The notes: generated from the sequence alone by a model not told the origin. Positions 1 through 15,349 are shown, counted from the first letter of the stretch. The stretch is 64,000 nucleotides of DNA from Pagrus major (GCF_040436345.1 NC_133216.1:15208110-15272109), one strand, 5' to 3'. A program made the numbers and translations.

Positions 1-79
1 ACTGCTGTCTTGTTTTTGTTTTGATGCTGCATCAAGTGCTTTTTTGCTCAACTAACAATCTCATTCCTTCTGCTTTTAG

Positions 80-2576
<2,497 letters not shown>

Positions 2577-3455
2577 ATCTCATCTAATCACTGGAGAGCA
2601 CTCCGAAAGTATTATGTGCCTTCCTGAACTGTTAATGGACGTCGAGATCATAAAGGGAGACATCGTTAAACTGTCAGTTATCTCTGCAGCGACCGTGCCA
2701 CTTTTACAGTGTCAGCTGTACGTCACTGGCTGTGTGATGTAATGTTTTCCTGCCATGTGATTGGGCTGCTGATCAAAGAGGTGGCAGATAAAGAGCACAA
2801 TGGACTGGATTGTGTGGCAGAGGAGAGCGCCGTGTCAAAGCAGAAGAAGGAGAAGAAGAAAATGACTTTGACCTCTCACTGAATCATGTATGAAGACAAG
2901 AAACTGAAAACACAGACTCCTTAATTTGATTTTGTTGCAGTTTTGCCTGTTCAGTTATCGGTGATGTTGTGGTGTAGTGAGAAATCATTGTTTTACTCTG
3001 CTCTGGTGTCGATTTCATTTCAAGGAGAGTGATGATGAATCAGTGGACAGACAGTGGTGGTGGAGAGGGGCGCAAGTCTGTGATGTGGTCCCCTTGTCTC
3101 ATGATGTGGGCAAGTGTGTACGTGTGGTCCGTTGTGAAAGACAGAGGCACAGAAAAGACGAGGCATCAAGTGGTTGTTAACCATGATGCAGTCCTCCATG
3201 TCAGTCCTGGCACAAGCACTTAAACCTAAACATTACAGGGACGCACTTAAAACTTGCATGAGGACAACTCTACGCTGTAGTTTCATTCTATATAGCACAC
3301 AAGTAGAGTTCAGGAAATGGTCCAGGAGCCTCAAAATATTCACGTCGCAAAAATGATTAATTCTTCTCCTTTTTTTAGCAGTTGCATTGTGTGAATCAGA
3401 TTTTGAAGACTGCACCCGCATTCAAAAAATAGTTTGCCTCGACTCAAAATATTTT

Positions 3456-3802
3456 GATTACATGTAAATTTTCCATCTAATTTTATTATATACGTTCAAT
3501 GTAAAGTGTCAGATTTAAAGATGCAATAGGTAAGAATTGCTGTCAGATTCATACTCAAAAGACATACAGGGCAGCATATCACCAAGGTAAACGCTAGCTG
3601 CTGCTAAAGTGGGTTAACCTGCTAAAAATCGCCTATTGACCCCGTCCCCCTGTACCCAGCAGTTACTCTAGTGTTGTGCTGCCCCCTATTTGTTTGGAGT
3701 GGCCTTGGACAGGTAGCCCATGTTTAACTTATTACATCTTTAAATGTGACCCTTTACATTGAACTTATGTAAAATAATTAGATGGAAAATGTTAATGTAG
3801 TT
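3456..3802. repeat. Foldback (long terminal inverted repeat) element
   Basis: The left arm (about 3456-3535) and the right arm (about 3724-3802) are reverse complements of each other over nearly 80 bp with few differences, for example TTTTCCATCTAAT on the left against ATTAGATGGAAAA on the right. About 190 bp lie between them. There is no ORF, so this looks like a non-autonomous DNA element that forms a large stem-loop. I do not recognise the family. Confidence 0.7.
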
Positions 3803-3995
3803 GAAATACTGGAAGTCACTATTTTAGGAAAATGATTTTTTTTGAGCGTAGAAAACACAAAGCTTTTCTTCATAACCGTAGAGCTGTGCTCTCTGTATGA
3901 CTGAAATACACGACTCACACTTGAGACAAGAGGCGAGCTGTGCAGCGACATGGGGTCAAAACAGGGTTTGATGAAACAGTATGTTTTCTGTGTCG

Positions 3996-3997
<2 letters not shown>

Positions 3998-4029
<32 letters not shown>
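3998..4029. repeat. GT microsatellite
   Basis: This is an alternating GT run of about 32 bp downstream of egln2. Confidence 0.9.
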
Positions 4030-4032
<3 letters not shown>

Positions 4033-4841
4033 CTCATTAGCTTCTCTTACCTGTTCTTAACAAGATGGAAACAGTACGTATCACCAGAGTGGACGCCATT
4101 AGACAAACCTTCTGCCCAAACGAACACACACCTGTACACTTAAGACCGTTTACAGTCTAAAGCACAGAGTCAAGCATACACTGTATGTGAACTGCAGGGT
4201 CAAACTACTGTCTGCTCGTGTGTGGGATCGAGTGTTTGTGTGTAAATGTGTGTGCTTGCACATGTATGTGATGATGTCCACCGTCAAGGAGGGTCACAGG
4301 TGTTTTCTCAGTGTGTTTTGGTTAAAGAGATGGTTATTTTTTGAAAAAGCACTTTATTGTTTGGAAATACCATGGGTGAATGATAGAAAAAATATAACTG
4401 AAAATGTAGATTAATGCCTTTATGCTGTGGATAATATGGTCATTCAAATGCAATAGAAACTAAAACAATGAGAACAAATGGAAATTGTTTGCCTTATTCT
4501 TTTGTTTTTATTTTTCAGTATTTAATTAAAACCTGTCTGTTTTTGTACACAAAGAATTTGTAATTGATTTAGTGGGAACAAATCTGAGCTGAATCCCAGT
4601 TTTATTCAACTAGAGAGATGAGAACAAGAGAGCAGCACCTGACACATTTTGAAGATTAAATACAGTCAATCTCAATCATGTACACGAGGCTCTGCTTTTG
4701 ACTGACAAAGACCAATATTATGTCCGTAGATATGTAAATGTGCATTGTTTGATAACCATCAATTTTCATATATGGCATACCGTAAAACCGGTGTACGAGT
4801 GCAACCCAATATATGGCTAAAATAAACATTAAGACAGACCC

Positions 4842-5097
4842 TTAAAGGAGAAGTTTATAATTTTATTGTGGGTTACTACTAGAAAAGGTTTACATGCTTT
4901 AATGTTAAAAAGAAAACACACCAGTTTTCTTATACTGTCCAGTGCTGCAGCTCTGTATTCCCCCTCGAGTCTAAAACACTCTGTTTTAGCTCCTGTCTCT
5001 TTAAGGCCCCTCCCCTAAACACCCAGTCTCCTCTGATTAGTCAGCTCACACACGCCTGAGCCAGCACGGCTAACAACAACAGAGCAGCTGTGCTAAA
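4842..5097 (-). mobile_element. Truncated copy of TTAA-flanked small DNA element
   Basis: The copy starts with TTAA then AGGAGAAGTTTATAA, and runs through segments such as GTCCAGTGCTGCAG, CTCCTGTCTCTTTAAGG and GCCTGAGCCAGCAC. These are reverse complements of segments in the longer element at 36233-36770. Similarity stops near 5097, so one end is missing. It has no coding capacity. Confidence 0.65.
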
Positions 5098-5504
5098 TCA
5101 TATATCAACATATATAAAACACTGAAAGAAAGGAAAAAACGAAAACCATAATATGGGTTGGCGAACCATTTCATTTTCCATCATTTTCTAGTCTTACTGT
5201 GAAGAAAAGTACCCTGAAGCTCTTGTGTAATTAAGGTCTAATTTTAGAGACAAAAAGTGAAAACAAATCAAAGCACCAAATTAGTCTTTAATTACAGCAT
5301 TCAACCTGGATAATGCAGTGAAGAAGAGTGACTGTCTCCATGGCTATTAATAAACCATGTGTTGCACAAGACACAGAGACACTTAGCAGAAGGCATATTA
5401 AACATTATAATCAAATACTGGCATAAAAGATGATTTTGTTTCTAGTTAAAAAGGATTCGTCACAGTGTTGAACCTCTTCCAAGTCTTCCAAGACAAGTCA
5501 GAAA

Positions 5505-5542
5505 CAGCCTTGTCTGGTATCTCAAGGTACCAGACAAGGCTG
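5505..5542. other. Perfect 15-bp inverted repeat (hairpin)
   Basis: The arm CAGCCTTGTCTGGTA (5505-5519) is followed by an 8-nt loop and its exact reverse complement (5528-5542). No poly-T or known RNA gene follows it. Function is unknown. Confidence 0.85.
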
Positions 5543-6093
5543 CTCTAAGAAATGTGGATATTCCCAAGGTCTTAAACACATAAAGCACCTGTTATATCTG
5601 GCAACAAATAAAGTTAAATTTGGCCTCATGATTCATACTGTAAATGGTAACTAAGAGCTTGCTAAGCTCTGTATTACAGACTAAATGATTTACGTTGGAC
5701 CATCAAACTGATCGCACCGGATTCAAGGAAGGTTTATAAAAGTTGACAAAACACAGACTGTTGTGGTTTTATGTTCTGCTAATCAGTGTTGATAATAATA
5801 ATAATTAAAAATATGGACCACAGTATCAGAAGGCTGGGGAGAGATCAATGAAGCGAAAGGACAATGCCATTCTAAGACACTCGTTGCTTCTCTTACCGTG
5901 CTTTTGTTCCCTTGAGCCTCATAAGTAAGAAGAAAAAAAGCAATATTTGCATGCTGCAAATGGTGAGGGAGTCTAGGTTTGTGAGATAACAGAACAATGT
6001 TATGGGGTCGATCGTCTGTATCATTGTACAGTGAATAGATACTGCAGTCACATTGTAGGAAGTTAGGTGACATGACTTTATGTACATAAATAT

Positions 6094-6454
6094 TTAAAGC
6101 TGCACTATGTATTTTTGGGGGAGAAATTTTAATCAGAAGAGAAAGATCTTCATTGACTAACTTACTAAATTAAAAAAACTGTCCTTCGTTTTCATAACTT
6201 CATAAACTGAATAAACAAACTGACCTTAAAGGACCTTAACATAATTTCATACTGTTTTACTTTGTTTATATTTGCCGGACCCTGCCACCTTTCTAGCTTC
6301 AAACAGTGGTCTGGGGACCTTATTTTCCTCTGAGAACAGCTTGTTTATTCAGTTATGGAAAAAAGTCGAGCTAATTTCTGAGTTTGTATTATTGCCTCAT
6401 TGATTTAAAATTCAAAGTTTGAATTTCTTCTCCAAAACTGCATAGTGCCCCTTT
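6094..6454. mobile_element. MITE-like element with imperfect terminal inverted repeats
   Basis: The left end TTAAAGCTGCACTATGTA is matched in inverted orientation by CATAGTGCCCCTTT at the right end (6441-6454). An inner inverted pair (around 6200-6222 and 6340-6362) also matches. A related copy sits in slc1a5 intron 1 at 27304. There is no ORF. Confidence 0.65.
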
Positions 6455-6960
6455 GTTGAATAATTATAATCATGAGTGAGTCCTCAGAGCACCAGAGAAA
6501 GATAACTTAAGGCCATCAAAGCTGCTTTAACAGAATTCTGGTCACTAGGGGGCAGAAGAGTTCCAAAATAAAAGATAAATACAAGATATTTAAAGTTGTC
6601 GTGAAGTTGTTTTAGCTAGCAAGAGCTTGTAAGCTAAAGAGGCATTATCACACAGGAGTCGTCATTTTGGCCACCTGATGAACGTAAGTCCAGTATTCAC
6701 TCGTTTTATCTCTGTTTTGGTCTCCACCAACAATATATTAGGGTCTTCAGCTGTTAAGCTAGCTGTTTCTTCACTAGTCACCTTACTAGTTTCTGACTAA
6801 GTTTTGTTAGCGTTTGGTGCTAGTGTGTATATCCTACTGTATATCAGAGTTTATTTGTTGGAAACAGAGTGGAAGAGGAGGACTAACGTCATAAAGGAGG
6901 GTGCTGTTGGATTGTAAATGTGGATTTATCACAAGTATGCCTCCTTTTCACATTACTCAC

Positions 6961-7226
6961 TAGTGCTGAAACAATTATTCAGCAGTGATGAGTCAGTCTT
7001 CAGGAAAGTAATTAGCAACAATTACAATAATTGATCAAATGTTTATTTTGTAAGCACAAATGCCAAACATGAGGATTTGCTGCTTTTTGTGTGTCGTATT
7101 TGAAATTGAATCTCTTAGGCTGGTTCATCAGACAAAAACAAATTTGAAGTTGACACCTTGGGCTATGGGAACCACTGACCGATTATTTGATCAATCAAAA
7201 CAATAAACGACAGCGTAATCGATAAA
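6961..7226 (+). repeat. Decayed interspersed repeat of the ATTAATCGATT-ended percomorph type
   Basis: It begins TAGTGCTGAAACAATTATTC and carries GCAAATGCCAAACATGAGG-like and CACCTTGGGCTATGGGAA segments and a terminal ATTATTTGATCAATCAAA. I recognise this order from a very abundant repeat in percomorph fish genomes. Related pieces are at 13116, 15250 and 51909. The identification is from memory. Confidence 0.6.
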
Positions 7227-7239
7227 GGAAATACACACA

Positions 7240-8815
7240 GTCACTTAATTTAACGTTAATTTCACTTTGTTTCATCCAGACACACTAATGTGTGGACACA
7301 AACTCACACACACAACGGAAAGACTTAGCATACAACCAGACCCTTTCAGTATTCACGCTCATGACAACGTATCAACATATCCACACAACACACTCTCAAA
7401 TTACATATTCCCACAAAACTACACTAGCACACAGATGGTGTTCAAGTGTGTATTTACAAACCATCACAATGTGTTTAATTCCCTCAGTTGAACATAGTCT
7501 TGCAGTTCACTCGTGTATTCATACTGACAAGCCAAACAAACTGTACATAGAAACAGCAGGGTCAGAGCGACACAATGCACCCTGAGACTCTCGCTGCTGT
7601 TTTGGAGCACTCTTCCTCAACTTCCTCCTCTCGTCTGCACACTCCTGGAGCCTGACCGGAAATATGACCTGTACAAGATACTTCGTCATGGTCCAGGGGG
7701 AATTTAAATGTCACCTGCGGGACTAATATGCTTCTGTTTAATGGTCGGTTTTAGTTCCTATGTGACGTGGCCCTTTGTGTGAGGTGGTATGATAATCTAC
7801 TTTTTCCACTTACTTGCATCCTACATTTTTTTCTTTCAGACTTCTCAAATGATAATTATCTTTTCAAAAAATAAGAGCTACGCCTTGTTAAAATGGTCTA
7901 ACATAGGCTGAAACTTCTAAATCTACTCTGACATTAAATACCATCTTTTAGTACTCAACAGTCTAAGAAACCAAGTGCCAGGAACACCAACAAAATACTG
8001 AGCCAGCCCTAATTATGGCTCTTTATCCATCATTTTGTTCAATCAAAATGTACCCGGTCGAGCCCGCGAGAAATGTGTTGAACAAACATCCTAATGATTA
8101 TACCCCTGACTTCTTAGAAGAGAGCCTTTCTGCTTTGTCTTTTATATAAAACAGTGAGGTCAGTATTATATTAAACCCTCAACCCTGGCTCCTGTTCTGC
8201 TAAGACTCTTTAGTAATAACAAGGAAGATTGTACGATGAGGAGCCTTCGAGTGGTGTGTCCTTCCTGTAACGGTGTATCTGTCGTATTGAATGAATATTT
8301 AAATCACTCCAGGCTACCTTTTTGCTTATTTTTTACAGGATATGTATCTGACTGATGATTGTGCTTCTCCTGGACAAAAAACAGAACAGAGTGATTGTTA
8401 GGAGATTCATCCTTGTTCTTGTGGCAGCAGAGGTTCAGACAGCTACATGGAAAGTAGTACAGTTTGTTGCGGTCTATCCCTCCACCTTGTGGTTAATCTC
8501 CTCTACAGCACTTCATGTCAGATTTGTCGTGCAGTGTCACATGTTACCAGCAGAGGTCAGAACGTAACAAGTCTTCATGTGTTCCCTTTGTGGAGTTTGG
8601 CCTGATGTAAGTGTTATTTCTTTCTCTCATGCTCTCTGTCTGCTGGAATGTACGGATTGTGATGCAGCACACACACAAACACACACACACACACACATTC
8701 AGTAGTACTGAAAACACGCGCAGCATGTGAGATGCACACGGGATGTTAGCAGGTGCAGTCAACATAATGGAAACACAGCCGTCACCTGCTTTTGAGCACT
8801 AAAACTTGACAGTGT
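7240..8815. other. Intergenic, no gene seen
   Basis: Only short ORFs without recognisable protein features occur here. A CA microsatellite lies at 8668-8697. I see nothing else that I can support. Confidence 0.6.
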
Positions 8816-8823
8816 ATATGACG

Positions 8824-9247
8824 TTTTTGACATCCTACTGTCGTTGTGGAAGTAAATGTTTGTCTTTATTGGGCTCTTAGATTTTATTTTTGCAGTCTAG
8901 TCTCAATGATGCAATCCTTCAAAACTATTACTCTTTCTATATATAGTTATACAACCGTGTTGCTCAGTGTCTGGGTGTGTAAATAGTGACTGTCCTCTGT
9001 CTCTGTCCTCAGCTCTGATCTCTAATGCAGGTTTTGTTGGACTCCTCCATCCTTTTACGGCAATTTTCCTACAATTTGAAATGTTTTTCTTTCTTTTTTG
9101 TAAGTTTAAAAATGTCTTATTTGGACTCCTCACTGTTTTCTTGTAGCCTGACTATCTCATTGTTCCATTACTCCTACTCACCATTTTCCCAAAACATTTT
9201 CCTTCCTTTTTGTAAGTTTCAGTATGTCCTGTTTTCGCTGTCCTTGT
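8824..9247 (+). repeat. Spaced direct duplication, copy 1
   Basis: This roughly 420-bp segment is repeated at 10026-10483 with many substitutions and small indels. Shared landmarks in the same order include TTTATTGGGCTCTTAGATTT, CAATGATGCAATCCTTC, GACTCCTCCATCCTT, GTTTTCTTGTAGCCT and GTAAGTTTCAGTATGTC. There is no sign of coding. Confidence 0.8.
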
Positions 9248-10025
9248 CCCCATCTGTGGATGTTTTTCATCTAAAATGCATGCGGCTGCTGGGTCAATTC
9301 TCTGAAAATGCAATTTTTCAAGATCATTGAAAGAGTTTTTTAAAAAGAGAAATTCCTGTAAATATTTGGGTTGGAGACAACAAATGATCTAAAACCACAA
9401 AAGATCACATTATGACCTGTACATATTGAACCGTAAGTACCAACAATCTTTTGTTACAGAAGTGTATCAATATAATAGCCTTACACAGATGTCCACATTG
9501 TAGTTGAATGGCTATCACATCAACACAGCACCATGACCGCCCATCGTCTACTGCCACCCATCCTGCCACCCCAGAAACCTTGGAACATGAGGTCCATGGT
9601 ACATGGCAGTTTTCTGAAATCAAATGCTTCATATTAAAATGAGTGTGGACATTACCCACCTCAATACAAATGTGGTTCTTGCAGGAACAGATGAAAGTAA
9701 AGAGTATGGCCAGTATAAACAAAGTCAATCTCTGCTAAGCTCCTCGCGTGTCTTAAAAGATGTGGCCTGCAGCTAGACAAATCAACAAAGTTCACGCAAC
9801 TCCAAACCAAATACCACCAAATATGCACCAAAATGGAATCAACCCATGAGCACTAAACCGAAGTAACACACCAAAAGATTCCTCTAAATAAGAGGTTCAT
9901 TAACCAGATTGAGGAAACCTTGTTACACAAAGCATGAGCTGCAGCACTACTGCTACTTCCTCACTGCAGTTATTTTAGCTTCTCACCTACAAAACGCAGA
10001 CCCTGTATCTCTACACTATGTATGA

Positions 10026-10483
10026 TATTTTTGACATCCTGCCATCGTCGGCAACAAGCAAGCAGATTGCATCATATGGAAGTCCATTTTTTTCTTTATT
10101 GGGCTCTTAGATTTATGTTTGCTGTCTAGTCACAATGATGCAATCCTTCCAAACCATTACGCATACTATTAATAGTTATATGACTGTGTTGTTCAGAGTC
10201 TGGGTGTGCACGTAGAGACTGCTGGTTCAGTGTGTGTGTACCTCGCTCTGTCCTCAGCTCTGACCTCTAATACAGGTTTTGCATGACTCCTCCATCCTTC
10301 ACACCGATTTTTGGTGGTTGTTTCTCTTTCTCTCGTGTAAGTTTCAGAATGTCGTGACTGTTTTCTTGTAGCCTCACTGATTCAAACAGTGATTTAGATG
10401 TTCCAGTACACTTGCACAATATTTTCCCAAAGCATTTTCTTTCCCCTTTGTAAGTTTCAGTATGTCTTGTTTTGGCTGTCTTC
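10026..10483 (+). repeat. Spaced direct duplication, copy 2
   Basis: This is the second copy of the segment at 8824-9247, in the same orientation and about 1.2 kb downstream. The unrelated spacer (9248-10025) holds no recognisable gene. Confidence 0.8.
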
Positions 10484-10940
10484 TTAAAATCTTTTTATTT
10501 CTTATCATGCTGTTTCTGGGCCCAGTCTTTATTCAATTTATTTGTGATTATTTCCTCAATACAGTATTGCAGTTGCTGTAACGGCTACAGGAAAACCAAA
10601 TATAGGCAGTGAGCCATTATCTCCACATCGCCACTGTCGATCATGATAAATGATACTTAGAAGACATGAGAAGAAGAATAAACCCTTCTCACAGCAGACA
10701 TTCTGACTTGTCAAAGCAGGAAAAACACAGGTGCAATTTCTTACATTAATGATGGCTTTATTCCATTTAGTTGCGTTTGTTCCACTGCATCCAGTATCAT
10801 GCATGCTCACTCACTGACATGGCTTACTGGGACACTTAAAGGAATGGAGCCATCGTTAACATTATTGGTCACACCTGTGCTTTTCCTGCTTCGACAGTGA
10901 GAATGTCTGCTGTGAAAAAGGTCTGTTGTGTGAGCCACAG

Positions 10941-10944
<4 letters not shown>

Positions 10945-10989
<45 letters not shown>
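10945..10989. repeat. CA microsatellite
   Basis: This is an uninterrupted CA run of about 45 bp. The long minus-strand reading frame across it is an artefact of the repeat. Confidence 0.95.
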
Positions 10990-10994
<5 letters not shown>

Positions 10995-11372
10995 AACCCT
11001 GTTGAATAGACTCAACAGTTTTCTTTGTAGCTGTGAGCAGAAAATTGTGAAGGTTCTGTTTTTTTTTTTTTATGTCTGCCTGGTCGTCCTTTTCTCCAGA
11101 TCTTACTTCTGAATATGTGTGTTTTGTGTATGTGAATGATTCTGGATCATTCTGAATTCTTGTCTTTATTGAGGAAATAGCGTCCATAACAGAACATCAA
11201 AGTGAAAAATGGCTGGAATGCCATTCCTGAAACACCTTCTTGTGCAATAAATGAAAAGCTTTGTTCCTTTGTATTTCCCCTCCCTCCTCTGAGTGTGGGA
11301 CTAAAGTGCAGGTGGACTACCTGAAACGCAAAATTTGATGGTATGTATGGTATTATGCCATAGAAATAGAGT

Positions 11373-11374
<2 letters not shown>

Positions 11375-11407
<33 letters not shown>

Positions 11408-11432
11408 TTTATTGTTGTTATTATTATTATTA
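11375..11432. repeat. ATT trinucleotide microsatellite
   Basis: This is a run of about 58 bp of ATT/TTA units with one TTTTATTG interruption near 11407. Confidence 0.9.
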
Positions 11433-12239
11433 TGTAAAATGTGGGATATGTTCTGCTAGAGGAGCGTGTTAGTGACTACAAATCCCAAATAAAAGACTAC
11501 ACAAACATAATTAAAGTAATCATCCATGATGTTGAAAAACAACCTGTTCACACCTCCTGTAGCAGGGAGTTGTCTGTCACCTTTCCTGTTCAGCCTCTTC
11601 ACGTCACATTTGTCAGTTATGTGGGTTAAGCTGTCAGTGCTTTGTTTGTGTTGTGTTACATGATCTCTCTCACACAAACACACACTCAAACACACACAAA
11701 AGCCACAACTTTCTCAGGAAATTTGATGTCTGGCTTCAGCTTCACGTTGATGATCTTGGTGTATGAGTGCATGCCTTTGCTGGTAGACTTTACTCCATCT
11801 GTAAATCACCACCCAGTATCACGGATTCACTTGAAGCAACATTATGTATTTGTACAGTATGGCTACTTCTGACCGGTCTATTCATTGTCCTGCTTTGTTT
11901 TCTCTCTGTGGTTTCTCTCTTAGGTTTACCTGATATGGCATCATAATTAAAGTGGAAACAGACAACTTCCCCACCCTAGTGTTTCCAAGTGGTATCATTG
12001 TCGGCGCCACTGTTGCAAAGACAAACTGGATCGTTTTAGTTTACCTCAGAGCGTCAACTACCAACAACACAGGACAAAATTATAGACAAAAGTCTATAGT
12101 GGCAACGCTACAGCAGATAGAAATGGTGCCAGTCCGACTTCATTTTCCAGAGAGACTTCATGCCCTCTGGCAGACAAAATTGGCCCAGAATAGACCCATT
12201 AACTTTTGGTGAAGATCAGATAAAGGGAATATTTGTTTC

Positions 12240-12425
12240 TCATTTTATTTAATGTTGCCAGATAGGGCATTTTTCATGACATTTGCATTCATTTCTCATG
12301 AAAGAATGCATGGATCTTGATGAAAAAAATCTGGCGTATTTCAGTGGCTGAAATCTGTGACAATCTTATGCAGATCCTAGAGCTGGTCCTGGCGGAGGTA
12401 TGCACTCTACTGAGTGCTATCCTAC
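12240..12425 (+). repeat. Interspersed repeat fragment (GGCGGAGGTATGC-type)
   Basis: The segments CATGGATCTTGATGAAAAAA, GTGCAGATC-like text and GTCCTGGCGGAGGTATGCAC, ending in TCTACTGAGTGC, follow the order of a high-copy teleost repeat that I know from many fish genomic sequences. The superfamily is unknown to me, and the identification is from memory only. Confidence 0.55.
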
Positions 12426-15240
12426 ATTACTTTTTTTGTTTTGTTTCCAGTTTTCTGTCGCAGTTCATTGAGGATACGGCAACAAAACCATTTTGTTAGC
12501 TTTAGGAAAAGATCATGGTTTTGGTTCAGATATACCCTTTCATGTTAACCACATGTTAGAAAGGCTAACTTCTCTCATGTGCTTATTTTTCCAGTGTTTT
12601 TCCCACGTTGTAAAGCTTTGAAATCCCCAAAACTTGATGATTCATTAGTGAAATCAGTTGTCATGTTGTATGAACAACACCAAAACAGTGATATCAGATC
12701 TGGCCTGTGTCTTAATGCTGCTGTTTTCACCCTTTCCCTAACTTTCATTATTATTACCTATTTTTGATGGACTTTCTGTAATTTAATATTACTGTCCCTC
12801 CATGACATACATATATTAGCCATTTAGGTTTCACAATGAGACATCAATTGATGCAAAACACATGGCTTCCATTTCTGTTATTTTTGTTCCCCCAGGTGAC
12901 GAACGTCTGGGCCAAGGCACACTTGCTTCTTTTGGCAATACAACATAATTATGAAACTTTTCTTCCTCTTCCAAGCCCAGTATTATTTTTCCTCTAACGA
13001 AGGAGTGTGGTTGCTGTGAAGTGGTCCAGACAGGCATGAAAGTTGATTTAAAGTTGCATGTTTTGTATACTTTGTAATCATACGTGACCTCTCTGCAAAA
13101 ACAACTGCTCAGAACTAGAGCCGCAACGATGAGTCGATGAATTGTCAGGATTTAACGCTTTACACGACAATAACCTGAATATCTTTGAGTTTTGGACTAT
13201 TCAAGACTTCACCTTGGACTGTGAGAAGTATATCTGTCCATTTCCACCACCACCATTTTTCTGACATTGGAAATAATTATTATTTCTGTCACACTGGATT
13301 TGTGTCATTCTGGAGTAGAGCCAGACTCATGTGTTATTGTTCGTGGTACTGTCCTGCCAGATATACTGAACACATTGCAGTGTCTTCATATGATAAATGA
13401 ATAAGATCCATCATCTTAAATCCTCCAGGTGCGGGAGAGAAGCTGTACTGACATCAGAGGGTTGGACAAAAAGGTGAAGCAGGCAACATTGCAATGTAAG
13501 GGGGAGCATATAAATCGAAAATTACAACAGGGCATAGCATGCACTCCTGGGGGACACTGCAGGTAACTGAGAGTGGGGATATGATGTAGTTACCAAAGAG
13601 ACACAAACGCTTTTTGACAGGAATGATGATAATCATGTTGCTTAAATAGGCTTTTGTGTGTGTTTTTCATGGCAGGTTAAAGCTGCACAATGACAGGCCG
13701 GGCAACTATTTGTCTTTTGAATACAAATGATACCAACTTTTGGTGGAATGTGTGATTGTTGCAGTCAAATTATTGTCTTTATATTTCAACATGTATTCAT
13801 ATTGCATATACTGAGCCTGTATCTGTATATTGTTTTTGTGTCTATGTTTAGAGACAAACACACACACACACAAAACCTTCGTCATAGGGTGTGTCTGGGT
13901 GTATGCCTGTGTCTTTGTGTGTCAGTGAGACCAAATTTATTTTCCACTCCTCTAATTTTGAGTATTTTTCTGTTTCAGTTTGAGACATCAGCGGCAACAG
14001 TCAGTGAAATCTTCTTTGCTCTGACCTTTTTTTTTTTTTTTGCCAAAGGAACGTTGTGTCCTTCTCACCACAATGCAAAAACATGTAATTATGGCTGACT
14101 CCCATCACCGGGCCCAGGCAGCATATAAAGACAAACACATCGGCAGTAAATCAAAGCACAAAAAATAAAGCATAAATCTGTGTACTTCACCTTCACTTGT
14201 AATTCATCTCATTCCCAAACTGAAATAGCAGGATTATGTCTTCCATGCTTCATGCCTTTAACATGTCCTCTACTCTAAGGTCACATCTGTAGTTGCCATG
14301 GTGATGGATGTGGTACCCCAGCACACCTCAGAATAATTAAGTGATTCCTTACGGCTGTTACCACCTCTCCTGGGCTGTGTATGTTATAGTCAAATCAATA
14401 CATGTGTATCTCTTCACACACACGTGGAGCACACACACTACTGCATCTACTTAGTTTGTATATTGTGAGGCAGATTCTTTTTCATGCATTCACGTTTTGC
14501 GTGTGTGTGTTTGTATAATGTCCATTTGCGTGTGTGTAAAATGACAGACATAGTTAAGGATGCTTGACTTGGCAGACTTTATACATGGATGTGTCTGTGT
14601 GTCCCAGGGGAGCTACGCAGTGTGACCGTTCTCACGGGATGAGCTGCGTCTGAACACCTATCCCAGGGGCATCCCCAACCCAGCACAGGCTTAGATCGTC
14701 TGACCCCTCTGTCTGACCTCTGCCAGTGTCCTCCTACTGGGCCCCGCGAGCCCAGCCTATGTTGGCGTCTGTCTGTGCAAGCCCCCCTGGCAAGATTCTT
14801 TCAGGTCTGGTTTATAAAACACCAGCGGGCGATAGTTGTGTCACATGTACATCAACAACTTCTGAAAGAGTGCAATATCAGCCCAGCAATGCAGTAAAGC
14901 TGCCGGGATAGTCCAGACTAAATCGATGTGGGTGTAGTCTCAGACAGATGTTGAAACGGGGATCTGCATGATAAAACATGATAACTCAAATTGACTTCAG
15001 GTGTGTCCACTTAATTGTGCTAATGGTGAGAAAGTTCAACAGTGGGGGCTGACACAGAAGGCAGTTTTCTCAAAATGAGAACAAAACACCCAGTTATACT
15101 TTGAACAGTACAGTAAACAGAAAATCCCTGTGAGTTTGGTATTTTGACATTTTGCTTTCACTACATTAATCAAAGCTAAATGCATCACTTTTTCCCTAAT
15201 GGCCTGGCTCAAGGGATGTCAAAGTCGGTATGTTGGTCAG
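12426..15240. other. Intergenic, no gene seen
   Basis: No coding exon is supported. A GC-richer patch at 14600-14890 opens a 61-codon frame (14726-14911) that I do not recognise. A fragment of the ATTAATCGATT-type repeat lies at about 13116-13275 and includes GAATATCTTTGAGTTTTGGA. Confidence 0.55.
13116..13275 (+). repeat. Fragment of ATTAATCGATT-type interspersed repeat
   Basis: The text AGAGCCGCAACGATGAGTCGATGAATTG, then CTGAATATCTTTGAGTTTTG and CTTCACCTTGGACTGTGAGAA, follows the same order as the copy at 6961-7226 and the family I remember. The copy is incomplete. Confidence 0.5.
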
Positions 15241-15349
15241 TCCGCAGAAAAATAACCAGCACTAATTTGGATAATCACTCATTGTTATGGTAATTTTCAA
15301 GCAAAAATGCCAAAAATGTCCCAAATCAACACCTGCCAAATAATGTATT

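Larger units (their letters stand above)
2577..5760 (+). other. egln2 3' flank, probably 3' UTR in its first part
   Basis: No coding exon is visible. The strip directly after the stop is presumably 3' UTR. AATAAA hexamers occur on the plus strand at 4821-4826, 5349-5354 and 5607-5612, but I cannot tell which is used. The stretch contains a GT microsatellite, a foldback element, one TTAA-flanked repeat and a perfect hairpin, listed separately. Confidence 0.4.

Noticed and set aside
10945-10989. Repeat arrays considered as CRISPR
   Set aside because: They are simple dinucleotide runs in vertebrate DNA, without spacers or cas genes.
10807-11187. 126-codon minus-strand ORF
   Set aside because: Its length comes from the CA microsatellite at 10945-10989, read as Cys-Val repeats. 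No protein features lie outside it.
13727-14098. 123-codon plus-strand ORF with hydrophobic stretches
   Set aside because: Phe/Val/Cys-rich because of T-rich and GT-rich DNA; no family resemblance.
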